Assembly (NCBI GenBank): GCA_024362935.1 | Contig: JANCRA010000017.1 | Location: forward strand, 1,240,001 to 1,304,000 | Length of the DNA stretch: 64,000 nt | Origin: Setophaga petechia | Taxonomy: Eukaryota; Chordata; Aves; Passeriformes; Parulidae | Direction: 5' to 3' | Shown: piece by piece, positions 33,086-45,053 of the stretch | Layout: each line of letters begins with the position of its first letter | Numbering within the stretch: position 1 is the stretch's first letter | The notes under the pieces: model-generated | What the model saw: only the letters and a program-made list of their open reading frames with translations | Database searches by the model: none | Told to the model about the DNA's origin: nothing | Translations under genes and position numbers: made by a program

Positions 33086-33907
33086 GTACCTGCACAACAC
33101 TGGGATTGGGTAAGCTACTTTAAAACTGATAGAAAACAGTACCTTTCCACTCTCCTGCCTTTTCTATTCACATTTATAGTTGAATGCAAGGTGTTTTAGA
33201 CAACATTTTTTGCTTCTTGCAAAACACTCTGCAGACCTGCGTGCAACCTCTAGGACACGAAGAGAGATGTTTTCTGATCAGGCACATTTTCTCCTTGCGA
33301 GACATAGTGAAAAAGCTTTTTGCTTAGATGTAGGTGACCAGAGGCACTTACTACAGTGCACTGCAAAGCTATTCGCTGCACAGCACTGGCATTGTGTGTC
33401 CAGCTTGCAAACTGATAGAAAACAGTACCTATCTACTCTCCTGCATTTTCCATTTCCAGATAACATTCAAATGGATGGCATTTTGGACAACTTTCTTTTT
33501 CTTGTTGCATAACACTCTGCAGACCTTCGTGCAACCTCTAGAGCATGATGGGAGATGTTTTCTGTACTGGCACAGTTCCTCCTTGAGAGGCATATTGAAA
33601 CAACTATTTACTTAGATGTAGGTGACAAGAGGCACTTACTACGTGCACTGCAAAGCTAATGGCTGCACAACACTGGCATTGTGTGCCCAGCTTGCAATCT
33701 GATAGAAAACAGTAACTGTGCACTCTCCTACATATTCTATTCCCAGTAAAATTCGAATCGAATGTGTTTTGGACAACTTTCTTTTGTTTCTTGTTAAACA
33801 CTCTGCAGACCTGCGTGCTACCTCTTCAACATGATAAGAAATGTTTTTTGGACAGGCACAGTTTCTCCTTGCAAGACATAGTGGAAAAGCTTTTTTCTTA
33901 GTTTTAG

Positions 33908-34090
33908 GCCACGAGAGACACTTAGAGACAAGAACAGCTAGCTCTCCGAGGGCAATCACTGCTACCAAGCGTTTTTCGTTAGTCGGTGCGTTCCGGAGAG
34001 CACTGCAACTGACACAATGCTCTTCATGCGATGCCGCTTCCTCGCCTCCGGGAGACGGAGAGAGCTGCAGCTTTCAAAAAGCGAACCAAG
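33908..34090. repeat. Long-form monomer insert, copy c
   Basis: About 180 bases with the same order of marks: AGCTCTCCGAGGGC, CGTTCCGGAGAGCACTGCAA, CACAATGCTCTTC, CGCCTCCGGGAGACGGAGAG and TTTCAAAAAGCGAACC. It has satellite sequence on both sides. Confidence 0.75.
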
Positions 34091-34219
34091 CCACACAACA
34101 TTAGGATGTGGTAAGCAGCTTGGAAACTGGTAGAAAATAGTACTTTTCCACTATCCTGCCTTTTCCATTCACATTAACATTCGAATGGAAGGAATTTTGG
34201 ACAGCTTTCTTTTGCTTTT

Positions 34220-34860
34220 TGCCGTCCTAGTGTGACATTATAATGTTTGTATCCCCATTCATTTGTTCTGTTAATCCTGGATATTATTTTCTATATTTTT
34301 AAGACTGGCCCTGAAGAGTGAAAGTTTTGATTTGGTTTTCTTATCAGCCTGGTTTGGACACAGAGGCTGTGGCTTTTGCCTTGGCTGCTTTTACTTTTCA
34401 CTCTCTCTTTCTCTCTCTCTCGTTTGTTCTTGCTTGCTTTGCTCCTGCTTGCTTTTGCTCCTAAGTAGCTTAGCTAAATAGTCCAAATTGCTTCCTGGAC
34501 TGTTTCTCCTCTCTTTTCTTCCACCATCCTGAACCTGCTCCGGACTGGGACCTGGAAACACCTATAGTTCACATCTTGTGGCTGCAGCATCTGCCCCAGC
34601 ACCGGAGGGACTGATGACAGAGCGACCACCCCCCTCCCCAAGAGAGGTTTTCTGAATTTATCATCTTTTTCAGAGCGGTGTCATCCGGTATTGTTCATTT
34701 TGTGTGCTGGGGGTGCTGTGCCTGTCAAACAAACAGGTTCTTTCCACTTTTCTCTGAGGAATTCTTCCCGGATCGGTTGGGGGAAGAGGCCGGGTGGGTT
34801 TGCTTTCTGGAGAGGCCCTCCTTTGGAAATCCTCTACCAAATCTACCCTAAACCAGTACA
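34220..34860. mobile_element. 641-bp TG...CA insert in a satellite monomer, probable avian solo LTR
   Basis: The satellite is interrupted within its CTTTCTTTTGCTTCTTGCAAAAC stretch and resumes at 34,861 with CTTGCAAAAAACTC. The insert begins TGCCGTCCTAGTGTGACATT and ends with CAGTACA, and it holds a CTCTCTCTTTCTCTCTCTCTC tract near 34,400. The opening resembles LTRs common in songbirds as I remember them; that is recollection, not a search. No clear target duplication or AATAAA is seen, so an LTR is likely but not proven. Confidence 0.45.
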
Positions 34861-35215
34861 CTTGCAAAAAACTCTACAGACCTGCATGCAACCTCTTAAA
34901 CATGAGAAATGTTTTCTGAACAGGCACAGTTTCTTCTTGAAAGCCTTAGTGAAAATGCTTTTTGCTTAGATGTAGGCGACAAGAGACGCTAAAGATGAAG
35001 ATATGGAGCTCTCCGAAGCTAAGCGCCGGTCCCGGGCTTCTTTTGGCAGAATCTGTGCTCCAAAGCTCACCGTGATCTGCCCATTCTCTGAAACTGGCAA
35101 AATGCTCTGCGACCGGCACAATGTTCTTCGTGCGACAAAGCTGCTTCTTCACCTCTGGGAGACGAAGGGAGTGACAGTTTTCGAAAGGCAAATACCTGAA
35201 CCGCACAACACTGAA
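34861..35215. repeat. Last satellite monomer, with long-form insert copy d (34,984-35,205)
   Basis: The monomer core resumes (CTCTACAGACCTGCATGCAACC, GAACAGGCACAGTTTCTTCTTG, TTGCTTAGATGTAGGCGACAAG). It is followed by an insert with AGCTCTCCGAAGCTAAGCGCC, GCACAATGTTCTTCG and TTTTCGAAAGGCAAAT, then CCGCACAACACTG. Beyond about 35,215 the satellite is no longer recognisable, so this is the array boundary. Confidence 0.8.
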
Positions 35216-38200
35216 CTTACTTGAATGGTCTATCTAAATCAGCAGCCACTGTTTTTCTGAAGGCTTCAACAAGTCAGGTCCCCATGTTTTTCTGTGAATT
35301 CCTTAAATCTTTGGTCATATTTTTCTTGAGATTCTTTTAACCTTTCCCTATTAGTTCAGCCTCTGATCTCAAGCCTCTGCTGACATATCAAGTATCTCGA
35401 TAGCTTGGAAATGTGTTGTCTTTATTGATCACGTCATTTTTCCTTTCAAAGCGTTGTTTACCTCAAGTCTCATTTTTGCTGCTTTTCTGCTGTTCATTGT
35501 CAGAGGGCAGCAGGTGTTGTATATGAGCAAGTAGACAGTCCTATATCTTGTTTTTCTTTTTATTTGGCTTGTCTAGAGAATGGAATGACTGAATATCTCC
35601 GAAAGGCTTTTCTCTCCCATTATGTTCCACTGGAAAGGCAGATGCAAATCGTCTACCTGAAGTTTTGGCACGGAAGAAACTAGTAGTTTGCTGCTGCATA
35701 TATGTAGAAGCTTACAAAAGGAAGGCCTTGGGCTGAGGCCCGTTACTTTGATTAAATAGAAAAGTTTGTTATGACTCAAAGTTATGGAACTGATAAAGGC
35801 CTGAGTGCTTCAAAAGCCTGGTTTTTGCAATAAAGCAGCTCTCCTTTGCACCTGCCTGGGGACTCTATGTCACTATGGACCCTCACTCCCAGTTTGCCAA
35901 GGAGATGATCGGTAGGAATGTTGCAGAGCTGCTGTGTGCATATTACCGGAATGGCAGAGAGTGAAGTGGTGGATATTTCTGGGATTTAGTACAATGCTGC
36001 TGCATTTGTGCCAGTTTAGTCGGTTTTCCAACAGTGGCCTTTCTGTCTAGAAGTACATTGCCCAGAGTCTTTCTAATATTTGATGCCATTTCCTTCCTGT
36101 TGTTTTAATACCTTCCTTCAGCTTAAAGGATGATACAATCTTTACAATCCCTGTTAGGAAACACTATGCCAGAGGAATCATCGCTGCCTTTTCTTCTGCT
36201 TCCTTTGTAATTTTCAGAGACTGATTTCAAATTTCTGCTAATGTCAAGAAGAATACTGAGACTACTTAGCAGGGCTGACGCTCTCAGCTGCTTTTCTCTT
36301 TTATACTGCTTCATACTGTAGGTGATTTAATGGCCTCGTTTTGTCATCTGCATTTTGCTGTGATCCAAACCTAAATATTCCTGGTTTGTGAGCACAAAAG
36401 GAAGTCTCTGTCTTTTGCAAGAATTACCCCTAGGAGGATTTGTGTTCATTTTGATTTCCACGGTGTTAGCCCTGTTGCAGAAAAAAATGTAGATTGTACT
36501 CTCTTCTTGTGTACTCTCTTCTTGCGCTCTCATTCCCCCCTCTCTGCTTTGCATACCCTAATTAATCTACCAGCGTGACTCATTTGGCATCATTTCATAG
36601 TGCAAATTCTGCATAGTTTCATGTAATTATAAGTGCCAGTCCAAGGAGCCTATATAACCATTCAAGTGGCAAATAATTGTTGGGCTGGGCAAGTTCAGGT
36701 GCTGAAAGTGTAAGTGGCTAAGTCATGCCATATTAAAGTGACAGAGCAAATCAGTTGATCTAGGACTTTCAGCTGGACACCTCTGAGAATAGCAGCTTGT
36801 CAGCAATGACACAGCCATCTTCCTAGCTGTATTCCAGAAGGAGAAAAGGGACACCTTCAATGATTAAGATGTTTGACATGAGAAAACAGCGAGAAATGTA
36901 CCACAAAATACTTGAGCCAGATAAAGTGCGTTTTTCTAGTGAGGATTTTGCAGTTGTTCTTTCTTGTCTGTGCCTTTACTTTTCACATAAGACAGGGGGG
37001 CACTTCATTATTATTGTTCTTTTGTTTTCTTTTGTTGGCCTCCCTCTTTCCACCTGCAGTTAACAACTTTGCCTTTCTTTACTGGCTTCTCTTTCTTTAC
37101 TTATAGAAGGTTACATGAGGTCCTGCAACGTTGTCATAAACATTCTCATACAGTGGGAAGAAGTAGAGGGTACATCTAAATGGATAAAACAAACCCACAA
37201 AAACAGATGTTTTTTATAGTCTTCTGTGAGAACATTGGGACACAAGATATCTTTGAACTGAGTTATGCTGCATGGATTTAACTTTTAGCCCACTCATTAC
37301 TATTATTACACGTATTTGGCCTTTAGTACAGAGCATTTGAACTAATTCAGTCCAATATTTTGGCTAATTTTGCTTTTCATTTCTAACAAGGACTTTGTTT
37401 CTTAAGGAATACTCCAGAGTAAGAGCATCCATGTTAGAGTTATGAGTCATAAATTCTGGTAGAGTTTTTGCTGGTAATACGTCTAGGCAAGAAAGATTTT
37501 ACATATTTTTTAACTTTCAAATGTAACCATTATTTGAAATAGTTAAAAGTTAGGGGTGTCATCCCGTTTGTCTCTGGAATGTTACTCACGGATTACACTA
37601 AAGGCTCACCCTGTAAAATATGTTGCAGATACTCTGCAGTAAGTGCAGCTTGGCAGCTAGAGATGATAGCGTGGGTTAAATGACATTCCTTCTGCAGTGA
37701 CGGAAACTCTGTCTGCGCAGACATACTCAACAAAGTTTACCATGGCTTAGCTCCTGTCCTACAGCTAATGTGCATTTTAAAACTTCCCAAGAAGGTGAAT
37801 TCAAGCTCCTTCATTGCTCTATGCTGGAATCCCATGAGAATTTCAGTGTGCTTTTTGTCATTTTCTGCTGTCACTGCTTAGCTCTTGAACATGAGACTTC
37901 CTCAGGCCTGATGACAGTTGTCTAGTTAAGAGTGGATCAAAGACATGGTCCTGCTCTAGAAGGAGATGAGAAGCTTTCTGCAGTCTTTTTCATCTCTACT
38001 GCTTGTGATTTCTATACAAAACCAGTGGGAAGTTTTCTGAAGGCAGTCCAGAAGTTGGCAATATGGACATCTTACAACCGAACACTTGCTGCAGTGCTAC
38101 CATGGTGATACCAGAAAGGACTTAAAAAATTTAAAAGGGCAAACAAAGCAGTTGGAAGGAAAAGACATTAATCATTATTCCATTCTTCTAACCTATCCTT

Positions 38201-38385
38201 CTTTAAATCATCATTTTCATGCAGTTTCACAGCTTGCATTGGTATCCCTCAAAAGGATGCTGAGACAGAGTAAGCTTTTTAATGGAGTAGATGTGACAAA
38301 CACAGGCCAAGTTCCCTTTTTTTGCCATCAAATACCAGTTATGCTTGAGCTACCCTTTGCTTAAAGTACTTAGCTCACATTAAGA

Positions 38386-38486
38386 ATTTTACTCATGATT
38401 GAGCAAATTTTACTGACATGATTGAATCAATTTTACTCATGATTGAGTAAATTTTACTTTCACTCCAAATTTTACCATCATGATTG
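38386..38486. repeat. Short tandem repeat of ATTTTACTCATGATTGAG
   Basis: Three to four imperfect copies of an 18- to 32-base unit based on AATTTTACT(C/G)A(T/C)GATTGA(G/A), with the last copy degenerate (ATTTTACCATCATGATTGG). Confidence 0.75.
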
Positions 38487-41400
38487 GCATTGAAACTTTT
38501 CAAGGAAAGCTCTGAATAGCAATGTTTTTGTAAAAATAGTATTTTATCTCTTGTCTTTGTTTGAAGCGGTCACTAGTGTTTCTTAACCTTTCATGTCATA
38601 TCCCTCTTCATATTCAAATTCTGCTTAAGGGTTATTAATCTACTTTAGAAATGGCACGTGGAATAAGACTACTTTTTCTTTTTGAAAGCTAATGTCATTT
38701 GACATACTTACAGCAAATAATTCATTAAATTTCAAGTCCCCAGCTAGCATCTTTTATGCATATTCTAACCTTCTAAAGAAGTAACAAAAGCACTCTCCAA
38801 TACTTTACTTTCTTAAGCACACAAAATGCTTCCCTCCTTTACAGCTGGCATCTCTAAAATGAACCACATGTCTGCATTATTTTAATGTGTGCCATATTTA
38901 GCCAAGTAATTCAAAACAAACAAAAAGCAGTCCTTCAGTTTGGAAATAGTTTTAAATTGTTTTTGAATATGCAAAACATACCCGTGCCATAGGCATTGCA
39001 TACAGATTTAATCATTGTGAAAGCAAACCCTATGTTTCTGTTGGGATAGCACCGTCTTCCACAGTTTTCCACCATTGTTCTTGGCGCGGTTTTCTATCTA
39101 TGTGACTGTTAGGACACTTGAAGGTACTTTTAAGGTACTGTAGTAAGCAGAAAAGGAGGAGAGGTTGTGCCTTATTTCTGGCTTCCTTTGGCTTTCTTTT
39201 TGGTTTTCTTCCTCTTGCTCTTTTTCATGTCCCCTTTCTAGATATTGTGATTTAGATTTGCAGTTTACTAAGCTGTGTTTTCTGTCTGGAATTCTTATAA
39301 ATTCCAAAAGGAAACCAACTGGTAAATATGCATTTTTTTATGATTTGCTAGCTACATAGAAAATCTTCCTGCTGCTCTAAAATGCTTTTATTTGATATGC
39401 ATTTTTATCACCATTCAAATGAAAAGAGAATGGTTTCTCTATTCACTGCTTTTGTACTGGATTCAGTTCAATGTGCACTAACAGTGCAAAGACGTCTTGC
39501 AGGAAGAAAGGATTTCCATAGAAATTGACCAAGACACGTGCTACAAGGGTCTTGTAAAGGTTCAAAGTTTCTCTACCTTTCTGGCAGTCTGTCTTCACAG
39601 CAAGTCTTGATCTGGGATTTTGCTAGCGTTTCTTTGACAGAAAGGAGTAACAAAGCAAGCAAAATGGAGCAGCAAAAGAAGATAGCAGCAAAAGGCACGT
39701 TATCCCCTCTGTTATTTATCCTTTTGAAACATATTTTTTCTCGCCATGTTACATAAAATACCTTAGCAGAGCTAAAGACTAGAAAAATGCAACTCTGTTC
39801 TGGATTCATTAAAAGAAAAGCCATATGTGGACAGAAGTGCCGAGCGTGATGCTGGGAATTCCTAGCTGGTTTCACTAAGCTGTCTGGAGAACTGCATTTT
39901 CGGTGGGCTTTACTTGCGTGTCTGGAAGGTGGGGAGTTTATGTGCGGCCTTGAGCCCTGAGAGTGCCATGGGCACAGATGGCCATCGTGTAGCTCTCTAA
40001 CCAGCCACAGCACACTGAGGCATGAGGGATTACTCCCAGAGTTCACGTGGTAGAAAGGTTTTCTGCCCCCGTGAAGGACAACACGTCCATGCTCTTGCAT
40101 AGAGCAATTCTGTATGTTATAATGGTACCTTGAATTCATCAAGTGCTATTTGCACAATGGCCAGTGTGCTCAGATTCTTAAGCTTCTCGTGTTTCATCTG
40201 TTTCCTGCTTCAGTAAATAGCAAAACTTCCAAGGACTGCAACAACAAGATGAAGCTGCTAGCGTATTTCAAATGTTTGCCTAATAAAATAGTGATTTTTG
40301 CACCTATTCGCAATGGTAATTTCAGGTCCCGAAACACCAACTCTGCACAGGGCAATTCTGAAATTGACTTGAGCTTTTTTCCATGTTTCTTAGCGGGTGA
40401 ACTGAGACACTTCCAGCTTTCAAGGCAAGGCGTTTGACAGCAGCCTCTAAAATGCTCAGGCTGTTGGACGAAAAAGTGAAAAAACTGAGCTGGATGGGGG
40501 GAAATTTCACTTCTGGTTTATGTCATAGATTCAGCCAGATGATCAACAATCATTAGTTTAATGAGATACCAGCGTAGTCTTTCCCTCTCACAGATCCCCA
40601 AAAGCTTAAACCATCCAGCATTCTCTTCCTTGCAACAAGTGCCACAGCCAAAACCAGGCCTGGCCGTTTCCTTCTCCTCGCAGCCTACAAGCTCTGCCAA
40701 GCGTACCGGTGATTCTCAATTTCCTTCTTAGCTACATGGACAAGCACATCCTGTCCGTGTCGCCGAGTCCTTAGTGAAACAAAACAGCGGTTCACCTTCA
40801 AACAGCTCAGTGTGCCAGGACAGAAAGTTTTTACTGACCTGTCCCCTTGCCTTTTCCTTGCAGCCTTTAATTTTCAGAGCACGTACCGAGGCATTGCGCT
40901 TTGCTTCTCAGCTGAGTGCATTGCCATATTGCTGGAATCCCATGTGTCCATCTCCTTCTTGCACAAACTGCTTCTGTTGAAACATGCCCATGTTTAGTGC
41001 TTTCCTGCTCAGCTATTCACACCATCACATTCTATGTCCTGCTTGCAGTCTGAATCTAAACGAAGTTTCTGGCTATGTCTCACACACGCAGATGTGCCAG
41101 GATGAAAAGGTTGCTTGGACCTTGCCACTTATGTTCGAAAAAATCCATTCACTCCACAATCAAGTGACAGGTTTCTTTGCTTTACGTTCTGCAAACTTCA
41201 CACACACACGAGAGTTATGCACTTTCTTTCTTTCTTTCTTAGCTGCACTCACTCACCTATTTCCCACCTTGACCTCTCTACCTCTTTTCTCTTGGCCTTG
41301 CTGTGCATGGACATTTCCTCTTAAGATACCCATTGTGTTGCCTCTCCTTTTGTGGAATTTCTTCAACTTGCATTGCCCTGCCTGCTTCCCCTAGAATTCT

Positions 41401-42006
41401 CCAGGCTTCCACTGGCTTTTTTTCTCAAGGTCCCAGCATTTCAGGAGCATGTGAGAGGAAGCCTGGAGGAGGTCATGTACAAGCACACCTATCTGTCCTG
41501 ACAGCTTTCTTCTGACATCTATCCTTACACGTCTTGAATTTTGGACACAAAATTCATCTTTCACCCTTGGGCTTCAGGAACAGAATGACAGCTCTTTTGC
41601 ATAAAAAAGAAAAGCAGGCAACCCCAGTGTCTTAGGTGCAGATTAGAGATGGTCCATGTAAGATCAAGGCTGGACAGAGTAGTCTGTCCGGGCCACTTTT
41701 CTTTACCAGCAATCTTTGAATGGACCTGTCACTTGCCTTCCTTTTGCAACCCAACATTTCCTTGCCTTGCCCTGCTGATTCTCCATTGCTTTGCATTCCC
41801 TTGCATACCCATGTCTGACATTTGATTTGCCTACAGTTTTCCTACAGGGCTTTGCCTTGCCTAGCCCTTCCTGTTACCATTACTTCCTATGCCCAGCCTT
41901 GTCTCTAACTTCTGGGACTTCTCTCATCTACCACTCCATGGGCTTCCCCTCACAGCTTCAGTCTTGCCAACCTCTCCCTTGACTTGCCTACAATTGCCTA
42001 CACTTG

Positions 42007-42044
42007 CTTTGCATTGCCTTACCTGCATGGAAGGCAAGGCAAAG
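42007..42044. repeat. Hairpin-forming inverted repeat in CTTGCC/GGCAAGG-rich DNA
   Basis: CTTTGCATTGCCTT (42,007-42,020) pairs with AAGGCAAGGCAAAG (42,031-42,044) at 13 of 14 positions around a 10-base loop. To the left (from about 41,750) CTTGCC-type words are frequent; to the right (to about 42,180) GGCAAGG-type words are frequent. The hairpin is the centre of a larger decayed inverted duplication. Confidence 0.7.
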
Positions 42045-44110
42045 AATGGTAGGCAAGGCAAAGCCAGGAAGTTATTAGTAAGGCTAGGCAAGGCAGACAT
42101 AGGCAAGCAAGCAAAGCTAGGGTAGGGTAGGCTAGGAAAACTAGGCATGGTACTGGAGGCAAGGAAAAGCCAAGTGACTTGGAGTGCCTTTCCTTGCTTG
42201 GCAAGTAAAAGATATGGTGGCAATGTTGGTAGGGCAGCTGATAAGGTATCATGGGGAGGTATAGTCCAGCAAGACATTTCTGTCCTGGCCCCTTCTGTGC
42301 AGGAGCCATTGTTGGACAGAGTCAGTACCGGACGTGGTATGCAACTTTTGCTCGATGAGCACCTGAAGGAGAACAGCAATGCTTTCTCATGGGAAGGATA
42401 GAACTTAACCCCAGAAGTGCAGATAAGAAGCTGTGTTGTGCACTTTAAGGGCAGCAGCAACTTTCTACCCTGGTATATTTGGTTTGGAAGCACTTAATTT
42501 GTACAATCATGGAGACAGTATCCATCTTTGGTAGGCAGTCTTCTTCCTGAAAGAATCCATTTGGCACGTGTTTTCCACTTCCTTGAGGGAGCCTTCTTGA
42601 AATTCTGCCAGCATACTTCGTTTGGACAAGGTAAAGAGCTGCGCTGGGTCTTGGAGTGCAGCCTAGCTAGTGCCTCGCGCAGGTAATGCCCAATAGCAGT
42701 GTTCTGACACCTTTGTATAGGATCAGGCTGTGGATGTTTTGGATTTTGGAGGAGGGGATGCCATTTCTTTTGAGATGGGCTTCTAGTTCCTCCTCTCTTT
42801 TGCGAAGTTTGGATGGGCACTTTGGGTGGTCTCAGTGAATTGAAAGGCTTTTCCCAATAGGCAGTTCTCTGGGTTTGAGCTGTTGAACTGTCAGTGGGAA
42901 TGCAGAGGCCAGGCCTCTGCAGGACAGGTTCTTGTCCCTTGTAGCTTTAGGGACCGTGTGAGCAGTCCCTGGTGCCATCCCATTTGGATCCTGACTCGGA
43001 GAGATTGAAGGCTTATGGTGGTACCTAGAGCTGAGAAGGAAAGTGGCAATAGCAGGATGTGTGTTTATAGTTTGATGGGTGCAATTGAAATCGTAGGCAG
43101 CAAAGAGCTTTCTCCACCAGCAGTTTTGCAAGCTCTGTTGCGAGCTCGGCTGACGTTTTCAAGTTTGTTACCAGACTCTACAAGAGAGAAAAGTTTGTTA
43201 GGTCAGAAGAGCTGGTGTTGGCCTTTGAGTGTGGGGCAAAGAAGAGTATCCTCTTCGAAGGGGAAGATCGGTGAAATCTTTTTGTCCCGACACAGTTGAC
43301 TGGGGAGCAGGGACGTTTTTGTCTTGGCTGTGTCCTGTGTGGATTCGAACTGGGCTTGGTGCGTGTCCTTGTTTTATGGATTGACAATGCTGTGATGTGG
43401 TTATTTAGATGAGCACTGAGAGTGCCCAAGAAAAAGACAAGCACTTTTCCAGCCCAGCCCCGTTTGTGTGGGAGCAGTGTGGGGCAAGAGCTCCGCTGTG
43501 GATACTGGCTCTTGGGCACTGAAAGAATGGGATCCTGCATGTAGCAGAGAAGGAAGATAAATCATTTCATTGTTGGCTGCACAGTTTATAAGCTTCAAAA
43601 TAAAAGGCAATCACAGCACACCCTCTTCATTTTAGAACGTTTCCTGGGCCATCAGCTGCTCACAGCATGTAACTTGCACCCAGTGAACTGCATCCAGCTC
43701 CCTGGAGATAAGCACTTTCCCTCAAGATCTACACACCATCTTGCACTCTAATGATTGAAGATGCCAAACTGCTTCAAAATGTCCAGCAGCTGCTCTCAAA
43801 GAAAAGGTTCTACAACAAAAAGGCAATCCTGGCCATAACAGTCCCTGTTAGGGAGGATGAAACAGGAAAGCCTTATAAATATGATTGCCTGGAAAAAAAA
43901 TTGAGAATATGGAAACTATAAGGGAGATTGAAATGAAAGCAAGTTTTGAGATCCCTTAGTTACTGAACAACGAGAAAACAATGGTGTGGACGCTGAAGGT
44001 AATCCCCTTTTGATGAAACACAACCCTCTGCAAGCAGGCAGGTCCAAGGGTCCAGCAGACTCTGCCAGTTTGGCAGAAGGGGTCCAAAGAGTAGTTTTTA
44101 GGGTTTAAAA

Positions 44111-44461
44111 TGTAGCACGGTATGGTAATGTAGTTATTCTAATAGGCTGTATGGAAATCCTGTAGGATTTCTATATTGTACTAGATTGGTTAGTGAGAAT
44201 CAGAATATTCAACACAGAAGATGATTTATTGTATTGTAACGGGAACTTCGCTCACTTCTACTTCTTCTTCTCCTTACGTTACTTTCTATACTCTTACTCT
44301 TGCCTCTTAGCTTTTACCCCTTTTACTCTCTTACGCTCTTCCCCTCTTCTCTCTAGCCTGCATCCACGCCCTTTGGAATAAACCGCAAGTTCCACGACCT
44401 GGCTTCAGAGATCTCTCATCTCCGCCTGTCCTGACCGTGCTGATGCCCCGTCACTCCTACA
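44111..44461 (+). mobile_element. Probable solo LTR (351 bp)
   Basis: Starts TGTAGCACGG and ends TCACTCCTACA, so the ends form a short inverted repeat (TGTAG/CTACA). AATAAACC near 44,378 would be the polyadenylation signal, which sets the plus orientation. No target duplication can be seen (TAAAA before, AGTCC after) and no primer site follows, so the call is provisional. Confidence 0.45.
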
Positions 44462-45048
44462 AGTCCCTTTTGCAGTCTGTCAACCAAATGAAACATACTA
44501 GCGATTTGCACTTTCTTTCTCAATGATATATATACATGCATCAGCACATTCTCTCAAAGTGGCAGAGACCATCGTTACAGCCAAGCGTTTTCAGCTGCAC
44601 TTCTGACTGACAGATATGCCAGGACAGAAGGCATTTGCCAACCTACCCTCTTTCCTGCACAAACTGACATTGGCAGCGCATATATTTTCACATTCTCACA
44701 CAGTGACTGTGTCCAAGCAGCTAGAGGTCACACAGGTGGAAATGTCAAGACAGAAGATGTTCTCAGAATATCTCATTTTTTTCCTAAACAGGTTTTAAAC
44801 TGTGCAAAATGCTCTGTATCTTCTTTCCCACATAGACCTGCCCTCACTTTTTCACTCTCATATCTTTGTTGCAAACGTCCAGCAGCTGTTTGCATAGAAA
44901 AAGGCAATAGAAATAAAAGCGAGCCTTGAGCTGCACCTTCCGGCTGCCCCACATAAGCCACATCAAACTCACCAGTGCTCTCTGTCCTTCCCTTCTCCAC
45001 TGCAACTACCATTGTGTTCTCTGGATCTCGGAACATGAAGATAGGCAC
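44462..45048. other. Intergenic DNA, nothing recognised
   Basis: No gene. A TGCCAGGACAGAAG word at about 44,617 recalls words at 40,814, 41,094 and 46,790, suggesting an old dispersed repeat; this is weak. Confidence 0.5.
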
Positions 45049-45053
45049 AGGTG

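Larger units (their letters stand above)
27561..34219. repeat. Diverged satellite monomers at the array edge
   Basis: The same monomer core continues (GAGACATAGTGAAAAAGC, CTGCAGACCTGCGTGCAACC, TTGCAAACTGATAGAAAACAG) but copies differ strongly from one another, carry small insertions and deletions, and show no higher-order order. The consensus also shifts (for example GACAAGAGGCACTTACTAC in place of GACAAGAAACACTTACTGC). This fits an array margin that escaped homogenisation. Some monomers are longer; see the separate entries at 32,441, 32,903 and 33,908. Confidence 0.9.
35216..44110. other. Unique intergenic DNA, no gene recognised
   Basis: AT-rich non-coding sequence. All open frames are short (under 190 codons), lack recognisable domains and are not supported by splice or codon signals. 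It holds a small tandem repeat (38,386-38,486), a CTTT run (41,222-41,242), and a CTTGCC/GGCAAGG-rich stretch with a hairpin (about 41,750-42,180). A conserved non-coding element or a diverged exon could be hidden here; I see none. Confidence 0.6.

Noticed and set aside
39573..40142. 189-codon minus-strand frame in the intergenic region
   Set aside because: Composition looks random, no recognisable domain and no codon or splice support.
41924..42493. 189-codon minus-strand frame rich in L, P and C
   Set aside because: It is the translation of the CTTGCC/GGCAAGG-rich inverted repeat, so low-complexity and not a gene.
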